DNA of 64,000 nucleotides. Origin: an uncultured Pelagibacteraceae bacterium. GTDB taxonomy: Bacteria > Pseudomonadota > Alphaproteobacteria > Pelagibacterales > Pelagibacteraceae. A program made the position numbers and the translations under genes. Under the pieces are notes generated by a model. It saw only the letters and a program-made list of their open reading frames with translations. It was not told where the DNA came from and ran no database searches. The DNA lies in contig CACNEM010000001.1 in assembly GCA_902619495.1 (NCBI GenBank), positions 92,259 to 156,258 on the forward strand, in the 5' to 3' direction. Positions 10,066 to 21,263 of this stretch are shown piece by piece. Position 1 is the first letter of the stretch; the number at the start of each line of letters is the position of its first letter.

Positions 10066-11882
10066 TTTTTCTTTTTTTTTCTTACCCAAAGAGTTCTTAA
10101 TTTTTTTTTTGATTTACTTTTTTTTAAATCTTTTTTATCTTTTTTAGGATCTTTTTTTAATCCACTTTTTTGATCATACGATTTTTTTTTAAATTTTTTA
10201 ATTTCGATAATCTTATTTATATTTTCTATTTCATTAATTACTTTTTTTGATTTGTTTAGTAAATTAATCTTATACTCAGGTATAATTAACTTTTCATCGG
10301 AACATATTTCAATTTTACAAGAATATTTTTTTTGAAAATATTTTAATTCTTCTAATAAGTTTGTTTCAATAAAAAGTTTAACTTTTTCAGGAACATATGA
10401 TTTAATTATTTTTACTTTATCAGTAAAAGCCAAGTGTTGTACTTTTTTTAAAATTTTTTGAGAGAAAGATCCTAACGAAAGCTGAGTTTCCCATTTAATA
10501 GATCCCTCTCTTAATCTTTGTCTTGTCATTTCAAGTAAACCAAAATTGCTTATTCTACCTACTTGAATTCTTGCTCTATCTTTTCTGATGCTCTCTCTTA
10601 ACTTTTTTTCGACTGTTCTTCTATTATAGAAATTATTCATATCGATGAAGTCAATTACTATTAGGCCAGACAAATCTCTCAATTTAATTTGGTGAGCTAT
10701 TTCCTCTGCAGCTTCAACGTTTGTATTTAGTGCGGTTTTCTCAATATTTATTTGTTTTGTAGATTGACCAGAATTTATATCAATTGAAACCAAAGCTTCT
10801 GTAGGATTTATTACTATGTAACCTCCTGATTTGAGTTTAACCGTTGGTTCGTAAATATTATTTAATTCTTTCTCAATGTTTGCATCATGAAAAAGTGGAA
10901 TTTTACCTCTATATTTTTTTATATTTTTAACATTTTTTGGCATTAACTCTTTCATAAACTTCTTAGCTTTTTGATATGCTTCATTTCCTTCGACGTAAAC
11001 ATTTTTAGTATCATTATCATACGTATCCCTTAAGGTTCTTTTTATAATATCTCCTTCCTCATAAACTAAAGATGGAGCACTAGAGTCCAAAGCTTTTTCT
11101 TTAATCTCTTCCCAGGTCTTTAAAGTATTCTCAAAATCTTTTTGAATTTCATTTTTTGTTTTATTTGCACCCGCTGTTCTTACTATAACGCCCATGCTTG
11201 TTGGGATCTCAATTTCGTTTAAAATATTTCTAATTTTTTGCCTATCTGATGAATTAAAAATCTTTCTTGATATACCCCCACCTTTTGGAGTGTTAGGCAT
11301 CAAAACCATATATTTTCCAGCTAAAGAAATAAAAGTAGTTAACGCTGCTCCTTTCTGACCCCTTTCCTCTTTAATTACTTGTATCAAAACTATTTGACCT
11401 GGTTTAATGACTTCTTGAATTTTATATCTTTTTATGCCGAATGAAGATTTTACTTCTTCTCTATAATCTTTTTTAGCAAACTCTTTGTTCTCAATTAATG
11501 CCTCACTTTTTGTTTTTTCTTCATCACTAGTTTCTGGAGAATTTTGATGATTTTCAGAATTTATTTCATTAGCTTTGTCTTTAAGTTCCTCTCTAATTTT
11601 TTCTTCAGCAATTCTAATTTTTTCTTTATCTTCTGAGGGCAGTTGATAATAATCTGATTGAATATCATTAAATGCTAAAAACCCATGTCTTTCTCTCCCA
11701 AAATTTACAAAAGCTGCTTGTAAAGAGGGTTCAACTCTACTTATCGTTGCAAGGTATATATTATTTTTAAAATTTAAATTGTGCTTATCTTCAAATTCAT
11801 ATTCTTCGATAGAATTATTAGATTTAAGCACGATACGAGTTTCATTTGGATGCGATGCATCGATATATAAATTTTTTTCCAT
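10062..11882 (-). CDS. rne: ribonuclease E/G family endoribonuclease
   Basis: [74 protein letters not shown]; lysine-rich C-terminus. Confidence 0.93.
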   Translation of the reverse strand: MEKNLYIDASHPNETRIVLKSNNSIEEYEFEDKHNLNFKNNIYLATISRVEPSLQAAFVNFGRERHGFLAFNDIQSDYYQLPSEDKEKIRIAEEKIREELKDKANEINSENHQNSPETSDEEKTKSEALIENKEFAKKDYREEVKSSFGIKRYKIQEVIKPGQIVLIQVIKEERGQKGAALTTFISLAGKYMVLMPNTPKGGGISRKIFNSSDRQKIRNILNEIEIPTSMGVIVRTAGANKTKNEIQKDFENTLKTWEEIKEKALDSSAPSLVYEEGDIIKRTLRDTYDNDTKNVYVEGNEAYQKAKKFMKELMPKNVKNIKKYRGKIPLFHDANIEKELNNIYEPTVKLKSGGYIVINPTEALVSIDINSGQSTKQINIEKTALNTNVEAAEEIAHQIKLRDLSGLIVIDFIDMNNFYNRRTVEKKLRESIRKDRARIQVGRISNFGLLEMTRQRLREGSIKWETQLSLGSFSQKILKKVQHLAFTDKVKIIKSYVPEKVKLFIETNLLEELKYFQKKYSCKIEICSDEKLIIPEYKINLLNKSKKVINEIENINKIIEIKKFKKKSYDQKSGLKKDPKKDKKDLKKSKSKKKLRTLWVRKKKKN

Positions 11883-12028
11883 TTTAATTGAAATCCTTTT
11901 AATTTGTTGAATTTTTTTAATTTAAAATTTGTCATAATTTTTATTTTATACGATTTTTTTGACAATTACACGCTTTTAAATTTAACAATGCCTAAAGAAA
12001 GTCAAATTTATTATTAATAAATGAATAT

Positions 12029-14386
12029 ATGTTAGATTTTCTTAATTTTTCTGTAAAATTCATAATAGTATTTTTTATGGTAATACTAGTTTTTGCCTTT
12101 TCAACATTATGGTATTTTTCTATTGGGCTTCCTGATTATAAAAAATTATCTAATTATCAACCTCCTATTTCAAGTAGAGTATATTCAGACAATGGTAAAC
12201 TTATTGCCGAATACGCAATAGAAAAAAGATTATTTTTACCATATGAATCTATCCCGGACAAAGTAATAAATTCCTTTTTGTCTGCTGAAGATAAAAATTT
12301 TTTTAGTCATCCTGGAGTTGACGCAAAAGGTATCTTAAGAGCAACAATTAATAATATTAAAAATATATCTCAAAATAAAAGACTTGAGGGAGCGTCGACA
12401 ATAACCCAGCAAGTTGCAAAAAACTTTCTTTTAACAAATGAAGTTTCAATGAAAAGGAAAATTAAAGAGGCGATTTTAGCTTTTAGAATCGAAAGAGCTT
12501 ATACCAAAGAAAGAATAATCGAATTGTATCTGAATCAAATATATCTAGGTCAGGGAACCTATGGGATAGCCGCAGCGAGTTTAGAATATTTTGACAAACC
12601 AATTAAAGAATTAGATTATGCAGACTCTGCTTTATTAGCTGCACTTCCCAAAGCACCAAGTAAATACAATCCTTATAAGTATCCTGAAGTAGCAAAGTTT
12701 AGAAGAGATTTAGTCCTTCAAAATTTACAAGAAAATAATTTTATTTCTAAAAACGAATTTAAAAAGCTAAAAAGCTCAAAAATTAAATTAAAAAGAAGAA
12801 AGATAGAGATAGTGAATGAAGCAAACTCTTATACAGAAGAAGTAAGAAGATCTGTTAATGAAAATTATGGTTTTGAAAAACTTTATTCACAAGGGTTAAG
12901 TATTAGAACACCACTTAACATTGATTATCAAATTAAAGCAATCAATGCACTAAGAAAAGGAATTGAGGATTACGACAGAAGACATGGTTGGAGAGGTCCT
13001 ATAACTAATAAATTAAGAAATAAGAATTGGGAAAACAAAATAGATCAATTTAAATTAGACCCAACATTAAACTGGAAATTTGCTGAAATAACAGACTTAT
13101 CAGATATTCAAATAAATTTTAAGATTATAAATAGTAAAAAAAATTTAACGGGATATTTATCTAGAAAAAATATAAAATGGACTTTGTCAAAAGATAAGCC
13201 TATTTCATCAAGATTTAAAGTTGGTGACATAATTTTTGTAAAAAAAGAAAACAATTTTTGGACACTAAAACAATATCCAAAAGTAAATGGAGGTATAATA
13301 GTTTTAAACCCTTATACCGGTGACGTAAAAGCTTTAGTGGGAGGATTTAATTTTAAATCAAGTGAATTTAACAGAGTAACACAAGCTAAGAGACAACCCG
13401 GTTCAGCATTCAAACCAATAGTTTATGCAGCAGCTTTAGAAAATGGTTTTGCGCCAAATTCAATAATACTTGATGCTCCTTTTGTTGAAAGCCAAGGAGT
13501 AGGATTAAAAAATTGGAAACCTGAAAATTACGGTAAAAAATTTTACGGCCCATCAACATTTAGAAAAGGAATAGAATATTCTAGAAATTTAATGACAGTA
13601 AGAATTGCTAAAATATTAGGTTTAGAAAAAATATTAGATTTATCAAAAAAATTAAATATCTATGATGAGATCCCTGAATTGTTATCTGTCTCTTTAGGTG
13701 CATCAGAGACTACTTTGATGAATTTATCATCTGCTTACGCATCTTTTGTTAATGGAGGTAAAAAAGTTAACCCTAATTTGATATCAAGAATTCAAGATAG
13801 GAGAGGTAAAACAATTTTTAAAGTAGAAAATAGAAAATGTTTTGGCTGTGAAAAATTTATAGATGATTCGTCTGAATTACCGAAAATTGAAAGTGAGGGA
13901 AATAGAGTATTTAGTGAAGAGACTGCTTATCAAATGGTAACTATATTAAAAGGAGCAGTGCAAAGAGGTACAGCAAAAAAATTAAGAACACTCAATGTAC
14001 CTTTAGCTGGCAAAACTGGAACTACAAATGATAATTACGATGCTTGGTTTATTGGATTTTCCTCTAATTTAGTTATCGGAGTCTATATCGGATTTGATAA
14101 CCCAAGATCACTAGGAAAGTTTGAAACAGGATCTAAAGCTGCCTTACCAATTTTCAAAAATTTTGTTGAAAAAGCTCTTTATAAAGATGATTTTGAAGAT
14201 TTTAAAATTCCTAAAAATATTTATCTGACTTCACTGAATTATAATACAGGTATGAAATCAACTCCAGGTGATAAAAATACAATTATTGAGGCTTTAAAAT
14301 CTAAAGATATTAACAGCATTGACAATAATAATTTAATTTCAATAAATGGTCGTGATAATCTAATCAAATTTAGACAATTTTATTAA
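12029..14386 (+). CDS. mrcA: penicillin-binding protein 1A (transglycosylase/transpeptidase)
   Basis: EDKNFFSHPGVDAKGILRA, EGASTITQQVAKNFLL, RQPGSAFKPIVYAAALE, LAGKTGTTNDNYDAWFIGFS. Confidence 0.95.
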   Translation: MLDFLNFSVKFIIVFFMVILVFAFSTLWYFSIGLPDYKKLSNYQPPISSRVYSDNGKLIAEYAIEKRLFLPYESIPDKVINSFLSAEDKNFFSHPGVDAKGILRATINNIKNISQNKRLEGASTITQQVAKNFLLTNEVSMKRKIKEAILAFRIERAYTKERIIELYLNQIYLGQGTYGIAAASLEYFDKPIKELDYADSALLAALPKAPSKYNPYKYPEVAKFRRDLVLQNLQENNFISKNEFKKLKSSKIKLKRRKIEIVNEANSYTEEVRRSVNENYGFEKLYSQGLSIRTPLNIDYQIKAINALRKGIEDYDRRHGWRGPITNKLRNKNWENKIDQFKLDPTLNWKFAEITDLSDIQINFKIINSKKNLTGYLSRKNIKWTLSKDKPISSRFKVGDIIFVKKENNFWTLKQYPKVNGGIIVLNPYTGDVKALVGGFNFKSSEFNRVTQAKRQPGSAFKPIVYAAALENGFAPNSIILDAPFVESQGVGLKNWKPENYGKKFYGPSTFRKGIEYSRNLMTVRIAKILGLEKILDLSKKLNIYDEIPELLSVSLGASETTLMNLSSAYASFVNGGKKVNPNLISRIQDRRGKTIFKVENRKCFGCEKFIDDSSELPKIESEGNRVFSEETAYQMVTILKGAVQRGTAKKLRTLNVPLAGKTGTTNDNYDAWFIGFSSNLVIGVYIGFDNPRSLGKFETGSKAALPIFKNFVEKALYKDDFEDFKIPKNIYLTSLNYNTGMKSTPGDKNTIIEALKSKDINSIDNNNLISINGRDNLIKFRQFY

Positions 14387-15475
14387 TGCAAAATTTTGAA
14401 ATAAAACTCGCTGCAACAGAAAAAACTCTTAATAATATAAGGGGGTATCTTTGATAAAAATAAAATTGAAGATAAATTAAAAAAACTAGAGATAACTCTT
14501 CTAGAAAAAAATTTTTGGAAGGACAAAAATCTAGCAAAAAAAACTGTAAAGCAAAAAAAGATTTTTGAGAATATATTAAATTCTTATCAAAACTCCATTA
14601 GAGAAAAAAATAACATTAAAGATTTATATAGCTTGGCAATTCAAGAAAATAATGAGGAAATCATCGAAGATTGTAACCTACAATTAGATAAAATTTTAAG
14701 AAATTTAAAAATGATAGAAATCAATTGTTTTCTCTCAGGAGAAAATGATGATTTTGACGTCTATCTGGAGATTCATGCAGGTGCAGGAGGCACAGAAAGC
14801 CAAGACTGGGCAGATATGCTTAGACGAATGTATATGAAATGGTTTGATAAAAAAAAATATAAGTATGAAATTATCAGTGAGCATAAGGGAGAAGAAGCTG
14901 GAATTAAATCTTCAACCTTAAAAGCGAATGGAGACTACTTATATGGATTAATGAAAGCAGAATCTGGTGTACATAGATTGGTAAGAATTTCACCTTTCGA
15001 TAGCGGTGCCAGAAGACATACGAGTTTTGCTAGTGTTTGGGTTTATCCAGCTGTAGAAGATGATATAGATATTAAAATAGAGGAAAAAGATTTAAGAATA
15101 GATACATACAGGTCAAGTGGAGCAGGAGGCCAACATGTAAATACTACAGATAGCGCTGTAAGAATTACACATTTACCAACAAAAATAGTTGTGCAGTGCC
15201 AAAACGAGAGATCTCAGCACAAAAATAAAGAAACTTGTTTTAAAATGCTTAAAGCAAGATTGTATGAGCACGAGTTACAAAAAAGGGAAAAAGAAAATCA
15301 AAAAGAGCTTTCATCAAAAACAGATATAGGCTGGGGGCATCAAATCAGATCTTATGTATTGCAACCTTATCAACTTGTAAAAGACTTGAGAAATAATACG
15401 GAAAATACAAATCCTGAAAGTGTTTTGAATGGTAATATTGATCAGTTTATAGAAGAAGGAATCAAAAATAAGTAA
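14386..15475 (+). CDS. prfB: peptide chain release factor 2, join(14386..14451,14453..15475) via +1 programmed frameshift
   Basis: GGQHVNTTDSAVRITHLPTKIVVQCQNERSQHKNK; zero frame MQNFEIKLAATEKTLNNIRGYL then TGA at 14452-14454, reading resumes in +1 at 14453 and joins the 14633 ORF in frame. Confidence 0.95.
14440..14454 (+). promoter_or_regulatory. prfB programmed +1 frameshift signal (AGGGGG TAT CTT TGA)
   Basis: Direct match to the conserved Shine-Dalgarno-like AGGGGG + TAT CTT TGA recoding site; TGA is codon 23 in frame. Confidence 0.96.
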
Positions 15476-17658
15476 TGAGAAAATTATTTCCAAGCCTGAT
15501 TTTAATTATTATTATTTCAGTATCTTTGCTGACTCTTATTTTATCTACAAAAGGTATTAAAACTAATAAATTTAATGAAATAATCTCAAATAAAATTAAT
15601 GATACAAACAGTAATTTAAGATTAGAGATAATGGATATAAAATTTAAGATTGACATTTCAGAACTAAGTTTATTTCTTGAGACCTTTAATCCAAAAATCA
15701 ATTATAGGAACACATTAATTCCTGTAAAAACCATTAAGGTTTACATAGATTTTTTATCTTTTTTTAAAGCGAGCCCAAACATAAAAAAAATAAATCTTGT
15801 TTTAGAGGAACTTAAGATAAATCAATTAAAAGAATTGTCATCAACTTTAAAACCTTCAAACTTTAAGAGTATTCTGAACAATAAAATTAAAGATGGAAGT
15901 TTAAATTCTGAATTAGAGTTATATTTTAACAAAGATAATTTATTTGATAACTTTATAGCTAAAGGAAAAGTCTCTAATTTGAATTTAAAAATTACAGAGG
16001 ACTTAAACTTAATTAATGCGAACTTTGACTTTTTTGCAGATCGTTATGACATTCTGCTTCAAAATATCAATACTAATTTAGATTTCATTCAAATTAAAAA
16101 TGGTGATTTAAAATTAAATATATCTGATGAGACAAGTTTAGAGTCTAATTTCAAAACTAAAATATTTTATAAAGGAGAAAAAAATTTTAAATTGTTAAAT
16201 ACAATAAAACGTTATACTTTCTTAAATGATATTCAAGATTTAGAGGCTGAAATTTCAAATAATTTAAAATTATCATTTGATGAAACTTATAAAGTGAAAA
16301 AATTTAGCTATTCTAATAATGGCAAAATTAAAAAAAGTTATTTAAGTTTTAAAAAATCTATAAATAATATCTTATCAACTGAAAAAATTAATAATTTTTC
16401 TTTGATAAATTCCGATATAAAAAGTGTATTTGATCAATCTAATAATAAAATTTCTATTTCAGGAAAGTATTCTTTCAACGAAGGAGAAAAACATAAATTT
16501 GATTTAACAAATACTAATGTAAAAAATTCAAATAATTTAATTTTAAATTTTCAATACAACAATGAAATTAAAATAGATATAATTAATTATGAAAAATCGA
16601 ATGATAAAATAGCTGATTTTAATGTTGAAGTAGAAAAGACTAATAACATCATTAATTTTAAAAATATTGAATTTTCAGAGGGGAATAATTTAATCAACAT
16701 GAAAAATCTATTATTAAAAAATAATAAATTTCAATCATTTAAAAATATTTATATTAAAACAGAAAAAAACAATAAGATAAATAACGATTTTAAAATTCAA
16801 TTTAAAAATAAAATTTCAATAAAAGGTTCAAAGTTTGATGCAACTAACCTTCCAAAAATTTTAAAGCAAAAATCAGAAAACAAGGTATTAGAAAAAATAA
16901 ATAAAAATATAGAAATAGATTTTTCAAATATAATAGCTCCTTTATCAGAAAACATTGAAAGTTTTAAATTAATTGGAAGAATAGAGAGGGGCAAGTTTGT
17001 TAAAATTTCTTCAAAAGGAAGTTTTGGAAGTAAAAATTTTTTAGATATTACAATGAAAGATGATAAGAAAAACAACAAAAAATATTTAGAAATTTACTCA
17101 GATTTAACTAGACCGCTTTTAACGGAATATAATTTTTTCAAAGGGTTAGCCGGAGGAAAATTATTATTTTCTTCAATTATTGAAGGAAATAATTCAACTT
17201 CAAAATTAATGATTGAAAATTTTAAAGTTATTAACGCTCCAGGTATGGTTAAATTACTCTCATTAGCTGACTTAGGTGGATTAGCTGACTTGGCAGCAGG
17301 AGAGGGTCTCTCATTTGATATTTTAGAGATAAAGATGGAAAGATCAGAAGATAATTTAAAATTAAATGAAATACTAGCGCTTGGTCCAAGTATATCAGTT
17401 TTAATGGAAGGTTATCAGGATCAATCTGTTACTAGTTTAAGAGGAACTTTGGTCCCAGCAAAAACTTTAAATAAAATGATATCAAAAATTCCGGTTATAG
17501 GCGATATTGTAATTCCAAAAGAAGTAGGAGAGGGTTTATTTGGAATAAGCTTTAAGATGAAGGGACCTCCAGGAAAAATAAAAACTACAATAAATCCAAT
17601 TAGAACTATTACACCAAGATTTATACAAAAAATAGTGGACAGAAAAAAAACTAAATAA
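15475..17658 (+). CDS. AsmA-like / DUF3971-type envelope protein
   Basis: Long protein with N-terminal TM; C-terminal GMVKLLSLADLGGLADLAAGEGLSFD...GEGLFGISFKMKGPPGKIKTTINPIRTITPRFI typical of AsmA_2-like domains. Confidence 0.7.
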   Translation: MRKLFPSLILIIIISVSLLTLILSTKGIKTNKFNEIISNKINDTNSNLRLEIMDIKFKIDISELSLFLETFNPKINYRNTLIPVKTIKVYIDFLSFFKASPNIKKINLVLEELKINQLKELSSTLKPSNFKSILNNKIKDGSLNSELELYFNKDNLFDNFIAKGKVSNLNLKITEDLNLINANFDFFADRYDILLQNINTNLDFIQIKNGDLKLNISDETSLESNFKTKIFYKGEKNFKLLNTIKRYTFLNDIQDLEAEISNNLKLSFDETYKVKKFSYSNNGKIKKSYLSFKKSINNILSTEKINNFSLINSDIKSVFDQSNNKISISGKYSFNEGEKHKFDLTNTNVKNSNNLILNFQYNNEIKIDIINYEKSNDKIADFNVEVEKTNNIINFKNIEFSEGNNLINMKNLLLKNNKFQSFKNIYIKTEKNNKINNDFKIQFKNKISIKGSKFDATNLPKILKQKSENKVLEKINKNIEIDFSNIIAPLSENIESFKLIGRIERGKFVKISSKGSFGSKNFLDITMKDDKKNNKKYLEIYSDLTRPLLTEYNFFKGLAGGKLLFSSIIEGNNSTSKLMIENFKVINAPGMVKLLSLADLGGLADLAAGEGLSFDILEIKMERSEDNLKLNEILALGPSISVLMEGYQDQSVTSLRGTLVPAKTLNKMISKIPVIGDIVIPKEVGEGLFGISFKMKGPPGKIKTTINPIRTITPRFIQKIVDRKKTK

Positions 17659-18889
17659 TTTTTATTAAGAAGTGTCTTTTCTTTCCTAACGAGATTTTTG
17701 AAATTTTATTTTCAAAATCGTTCAATTGAAGTAATTTTTTTTTCTCATCAATAGCCATATTATTTATTTTCAGACCTCTGTTTAAAATAATTCTTCTAGC
17801 CTCACTTTTAGAGGTCATAATCTTATTTTTTGATAGAAAATCTAGTATATCTATTCCATTCTCAATTTCTCTAGATTTTATTTTAATTTCAGGCAGACCA
17901 AAACTAATTCCTCTTGACTCAAAAGTCTGCTTTGCAGTTTGTTCTGCCTTTTCCGAGGCTGATTTTCCATGAAGAATTTTTGTAGCTTCATTAGCAAGTA
18001 ATATTTTAAGATTATTTATATTTTTTTCTTTGTTAAAAATACTATCAATCTCATGTACTTCTAGTTCTGTAAAAAAATATAAGAATCTCTTTACATCGCG
18101 ATCATCAGTGTTTCTCCAAAATTGCCAGTAATCGTAAGAGGAAAATAAATCTTTATTGAGCCAAATTGCACCTTTTTCTGTTTTTCCCATTTTAGACCCA
18201 GAGGCTAAAGTAATTAATGGAGAAGTTAAACCGAAAGCTTCTTTTCTGAGCATTCTTCTAATTAGTTCAACTCCGTTAACAATATTACCCCATTGATCCG
18301 ATCCACCAATTTGTAAAACACATTTTTTATTTACAAATAACTGATAAAAGTCATACGCTTGTAAAAGCATATAGTTAAACTCCATATAACTCAGCGATTG
18401 CTCTCTTTCTAATCTTAATTTCACACTGTCAAAAGTTAACATTTTATTTATAGTAAAATGGCTACCAATATCTCTTAAAAATTGTATGAAGTTTAATTTA
18501 GTAAGCCATTCGGCGTTATCAACATAAATAGGTTTTGTCTTCTTATTTGAGTTATCTAATATTTTGTTAAAAACTTTTTTAATACTTTTTATATTTTTCT
18601 TTATATCTTTCTGCTTTAAAATTTTTCTTGTATTATCTTTTCCAGATGGATCACCAATTAAAGTTGTACCCCCACCTAGAAGAACTATGGGACGGTGACC
18701 ATGTTTTTGCATAAGTTTTAAAATCATTATTTGCAATAAGCTACCAACATGAAGACTGCTAGCGGTACAATCAAATCCTATATACCCAGCTATTGTTTTC
18801 TTATCACATAGATCATCTAATTTATCTTTATCAGTGCACTGGTTGAGATATCCTCGAGACTGCATTTCTGCTAAAAATTTATTTTTCAT
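17651..18889 (-). CDS. tyrS: tyrosine--tRNA ligase
   Basis: YIGFDCTASSLHVGSLLQIMIL, LLQAYDFYQLF, QIGGSDQWGNIVNGVELIRR, KMGKTEKGAIWL. Confidence 0.97.
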   Translation of the reverse strand: MKNKFLAEMQSRGYLNQCTDKDKLDDLCDKKTIAGYIGFDCTASSLHVGSLLQIMILKLMQKHGHRPIVLLGGGTTLIGDPSGKDNTRKILKQKDIKKNIKSIKKVFNKILDNSNKKTKPIYVDNAEWLTKLNFIQFLRDIGSHFTINKMLTFDSVKLRLEREQSLSYMEFNYMLLQAYDFYQLFVNKKCVLQIGGSDQWGNIVNGVELIRRMLRKEAFGLTSPLITLASGSKMGKTEKGAIWLNKDLFSSYDYWQFWRNTDDRDVKRFLYFFTELEVHEIDSIFNKEKNINNLKILLANEATKILHGKSASEKAEQTAKQTFESRGISFGLPEIKIKSREIENGIDILDFLSKNKIMTSKSEARRIILNRGLKINNMAIDEKKKLLQLNDFENKISKISLGKKRHFLIKII

Positions 18890-18944
18890 AGCGTATTTTG
18901 TTTAATCCACTATTATACGAAAATTGCTATAAATAAATAGAAAT

Positions 18945-20063
18945 ATGACTAAAAAATTCAAATCTTTGGGCTTAATGAGCGGCACTTCTGGAGACGGTGT
19001 GGATGCTTCGCTAATTATATCTAACGGAAAAGATAATTACGAATCAATAAAAGATAAATTTTATGAATATGACAATAAAACCTACAGTAATATTCACGCT
19101 CTGAAAGAAAAAATTAACAACAAAAAAGATTTAAAAAAATTAGGAAAAGAAATTTCTGAACTGGAAAGAGAAATTACTCTTTTTCATGCTAAAATAATAA
19201 AGGATTTTAAAAACCAAACCACAGAATTCATTGTCGGATTTCATGGTCAAACAATATATCACAATTCAAAAGAAAAAATTTCATATCAATTAGGTGATGC
19301 AAAGCTTCTTTTTCAACTTACTCAAAGAAAAATTTTATTTAATTTTAGAAAAAATGATCTTCTGAATGGTGGAGAGGGAGCGCCTCTTACTCCCTTATTT
19401 CATCAATTAATAACTGCACAAAATAAGTTAAATCTTCCATTATGCATTTTAAATATCGGAGGTATTTCTAACATAACAATTATAAATGAGCCAATCGGTT
19501 CAGAAAATATTTTTAGTAAAGATATTGGACCTGGTAATTGTCTTATTGATCAATGGGTTAGAAAAAACTCTAATAAAAAATATGATTTAGATGGAAATTT
19601 AGCGTCTAGTGGTGAGATAAATGAAATAATTTTAGAACAAGCACAAGAACTTTATGCAAATAGAATTATAAAAAAAAGATCTTTAGATGTAAGTGATTTT
19701 GATATTTCATTTGCACGAGGCCTTTCTCTAAAAGATGGCGCAAGAACTTTGACAGATTTTACTGCAAGTCTGATAGGAGATGAGCTTAAAAAGATCATAA
19801 ATCTAATTAATAATTCTATCAAAAATATTTATTTATGTGGAGGAGGTAGAAAAAATAAACTTTTGATTGAAAATATTAAACAATATCTTCCGTCAACGAT
19901 TAAATTAACGTTGATAGATGATTTTAAAATAAACGGTGACTTTATTGAGTCTCAAGCTTTTGCTTTTCTAGCAATCAGATCTTATCAAAAATTACCAATT
20001 ACTTTCCCGAACACTACTGGATGCAAGAAACCGTCCAGAGGTGGAGAGTTAATAGAAAATTAA
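18945..20063 (+). CDS. anmK: anhydro-N-acetylmuramic acid kinase
   Basis: LGLMSGTSGDGVDASLI, VGFHGQTIYH, LNIGGISNIT, DIGPGNCLIDQWV. Confidence 0.95.
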   Translation: MTKKFKSLGLMSGTSGDGVDASLIISNGKDNYESIKDKFYEYDNKTYSNIHALKEKINNKKDLKKLGKEISELEREITLFHAKIIKDFKNQTTEFIVGFHGQTIYHNSKEKISYQLGDAKLLFQLTQRKILFNFRKNDLLNGGEGAPLTPLFHQLITAQNKLNLPLCILNIGGISNITIINEPIGSENIFSKDIGPGNCLIDQWVRKNSNKKYDLDGNLASSGEINEIILEQAQELYANRIIKKRSLDVSDFDISFARGLSLKDGARTLTDFTASLIGDELKKIINLINNSIKNIYLCGGGRKNKLLIENIKQYLPSTIKLTLIDDFKINGDFIESQAFAFLAIRSYQKLPITFPNTTGCKKPSRGGELIEN

Positions 20064-20716
20064 ATTAAAGCAGTTTTTTCTTTTAAGTATTTCTCAATTT
20101 CCAAAGTCAATTCTTTTTCTTTATTTTTAAAAAAATGATTTGAGTTTTTAATTTTTGAAAAGATTACTTCTACACCTTTTTGATTTTTAATTCTATTATC
20201 TAATTCTATAATACTCTCTTTAGTAACTAATTCATCATTATCGCTATAAACTACTTGACCAGAAGTAGGGCAAGGAGCTAAAAAAGAAAAGTCATAGACA
20301 TTTGGTTGAGGTGAAACTGCAATAAAATTATTTACTTCAGGTCTTCTCATGATTAATTGCATACAAATCAAAGACCCAAAAGAAAATCCTGAAACCCAGC
20401 ACTGACTATAATCAAGATTTTGTCTTTCTATCCAGTCAAGTGCTGCTGCAGCATCAGATAACTCTCCTTGCCCATTATCAAAAACTCCATCACTTTTGCC
20501 TACACCTCTAAAATTTACTTTAATTACTGAAAAACCATTTTCTAAAAAAATATTATACATTAACTGAACTATTCTATTATTCATTGTTCCACCGTACTGA
20601 GGATGCGGATGAAGAACTATTGCAACAGGAGAACCAAATTTTGGATTTTTGTAATACTTCGCTTCAAGTCTTCCAGCAGGCCCAGGTATAAAAATTTCTA
20701 AACTTTTTGGCTTCAT
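20060..20716 (-). CDS. alpha/beta hydrolase family protein
   Basis: IPGPAGRLEAKYY...VAIVLHPHPQYGGTMNNRIV...NFRGVGKSDGVFDNGQGELSDAAAALDW...WVSGFSFGS. Confidence 0.85.
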   Translation of the reverse strand: MKPKSLEIFIPGPAGRLEAKYYKNPKFGSPVAIVLHPHPQYGGTMNNRIVQLMYNIFLENGFSVIKVNFRGVGKSDGVFDNGQGELSDAAAALDWIERQNLDYSQCWVSGFSFGSLICMQLIMRRPEVNNFIAVSPQPNVYDFSFLAPCPTSGQVVYSDNDELVTKESIIELDNRIKNQKGVEVIFSKIKNSNHFFKNKEKELTLEIEKYLKEKTALI

Positions 20717-20790
20717 ACTTGATAATGATTATTATTAAAAAAAAAAGTACTGAGTTATAGCACGTTTTTATGCGACAAATATTTTTTTTT

Positions 20791-20814
20791 AATCCTGACT
20801 AAAAGAGTAGGATT
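20791..20814 (+). promoter_or_regulatory. predicted IscR-type operator AATCCTGACTAAAAGAGTAGGATT
   Basis: Imperfect inverted repeat with 6-nt perfect arms AATCCT/AGGATT and a GACT-N5-AGT core like the type 1 IscR motif, 33 nt upstream of the Rrf2/IscR-family gene. Confidence 0.6.
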
Positions 20815-20847
20815 TAAGCAAAAACTATTGTAATACAACATTAAATT

Positions 20848-21258
20848 ATGAGATTAACAAATAAAGGCCGATATGCAGTTATGGCAATGGCAGACTTAGC
20901 ATCAAATGCTAATGATGGTCCTATAAGTCTTACTGAAATATCGATAAGACAAAATATTTCATTGGCTTACTTAGAGCAAATTTTTTTAAAACTTAAAAAT
21001 AACAAGTTAGTAAAAAGCTCAAGAGGAGCTAATGGAGGATATGTGCTGGAAAAGCCAGCCTCAGAAATAAAGTTATCTAATATAATTTTTGCTGTAGATG
21101 AAGAAGTCAAAACTTTAAACTGTAAAAAAAATTCAAAAAAAGGATGTAATAATAAGTCAACCAAATGTATTACTCACAACCTATGGGATCAATTAGATCA
21201 GCATATTAATGGTTTTTTTGAAAAAGTAAAACTACAAGATTTAACGAAACTAAATTAA
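20848..21258 (+). CDS. iscR: Rrf2-family Fe-S cluster regulator IscR
   Basis: [46 protein letters not shown], three cysteines and CITHNLW (cluster-ligand region); heads suf operon. Confidence 0.92.
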   Translation: MRLTNKGRYAVMAMADLASNANDGPISLTEISIRQNISLAYLEQIFLKLKNNKLVKSSRGANGGYVLEKPASEIKLSNIIFAVDEEVKTLNCKKNSKKGCNNKSTKCITHNLWDQLDQHINGFFEKVKLQDLTKLN

Positions 21259-21263
21259 AGATT

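Noticed and set aside
11959-11964. TTGACA -35-like hexamer upstream of mrcA
   Set aside because: No convincing -10 at the right spacing; too weak to call
14633-15475. prfB as a 280-aa protein starting at 14633
   Set aside because: Conserved RF2 N-terminus and frameshift site lie upstream; the listed start is an artefact of the +1 shift
17255-17300. Short direct repeat TTAGCTGACTT (encoding LADLGGLADLA) in the AsmA-like gene
   Set aside because: Fits a conserved coding segment of this domain; not a structural repeat
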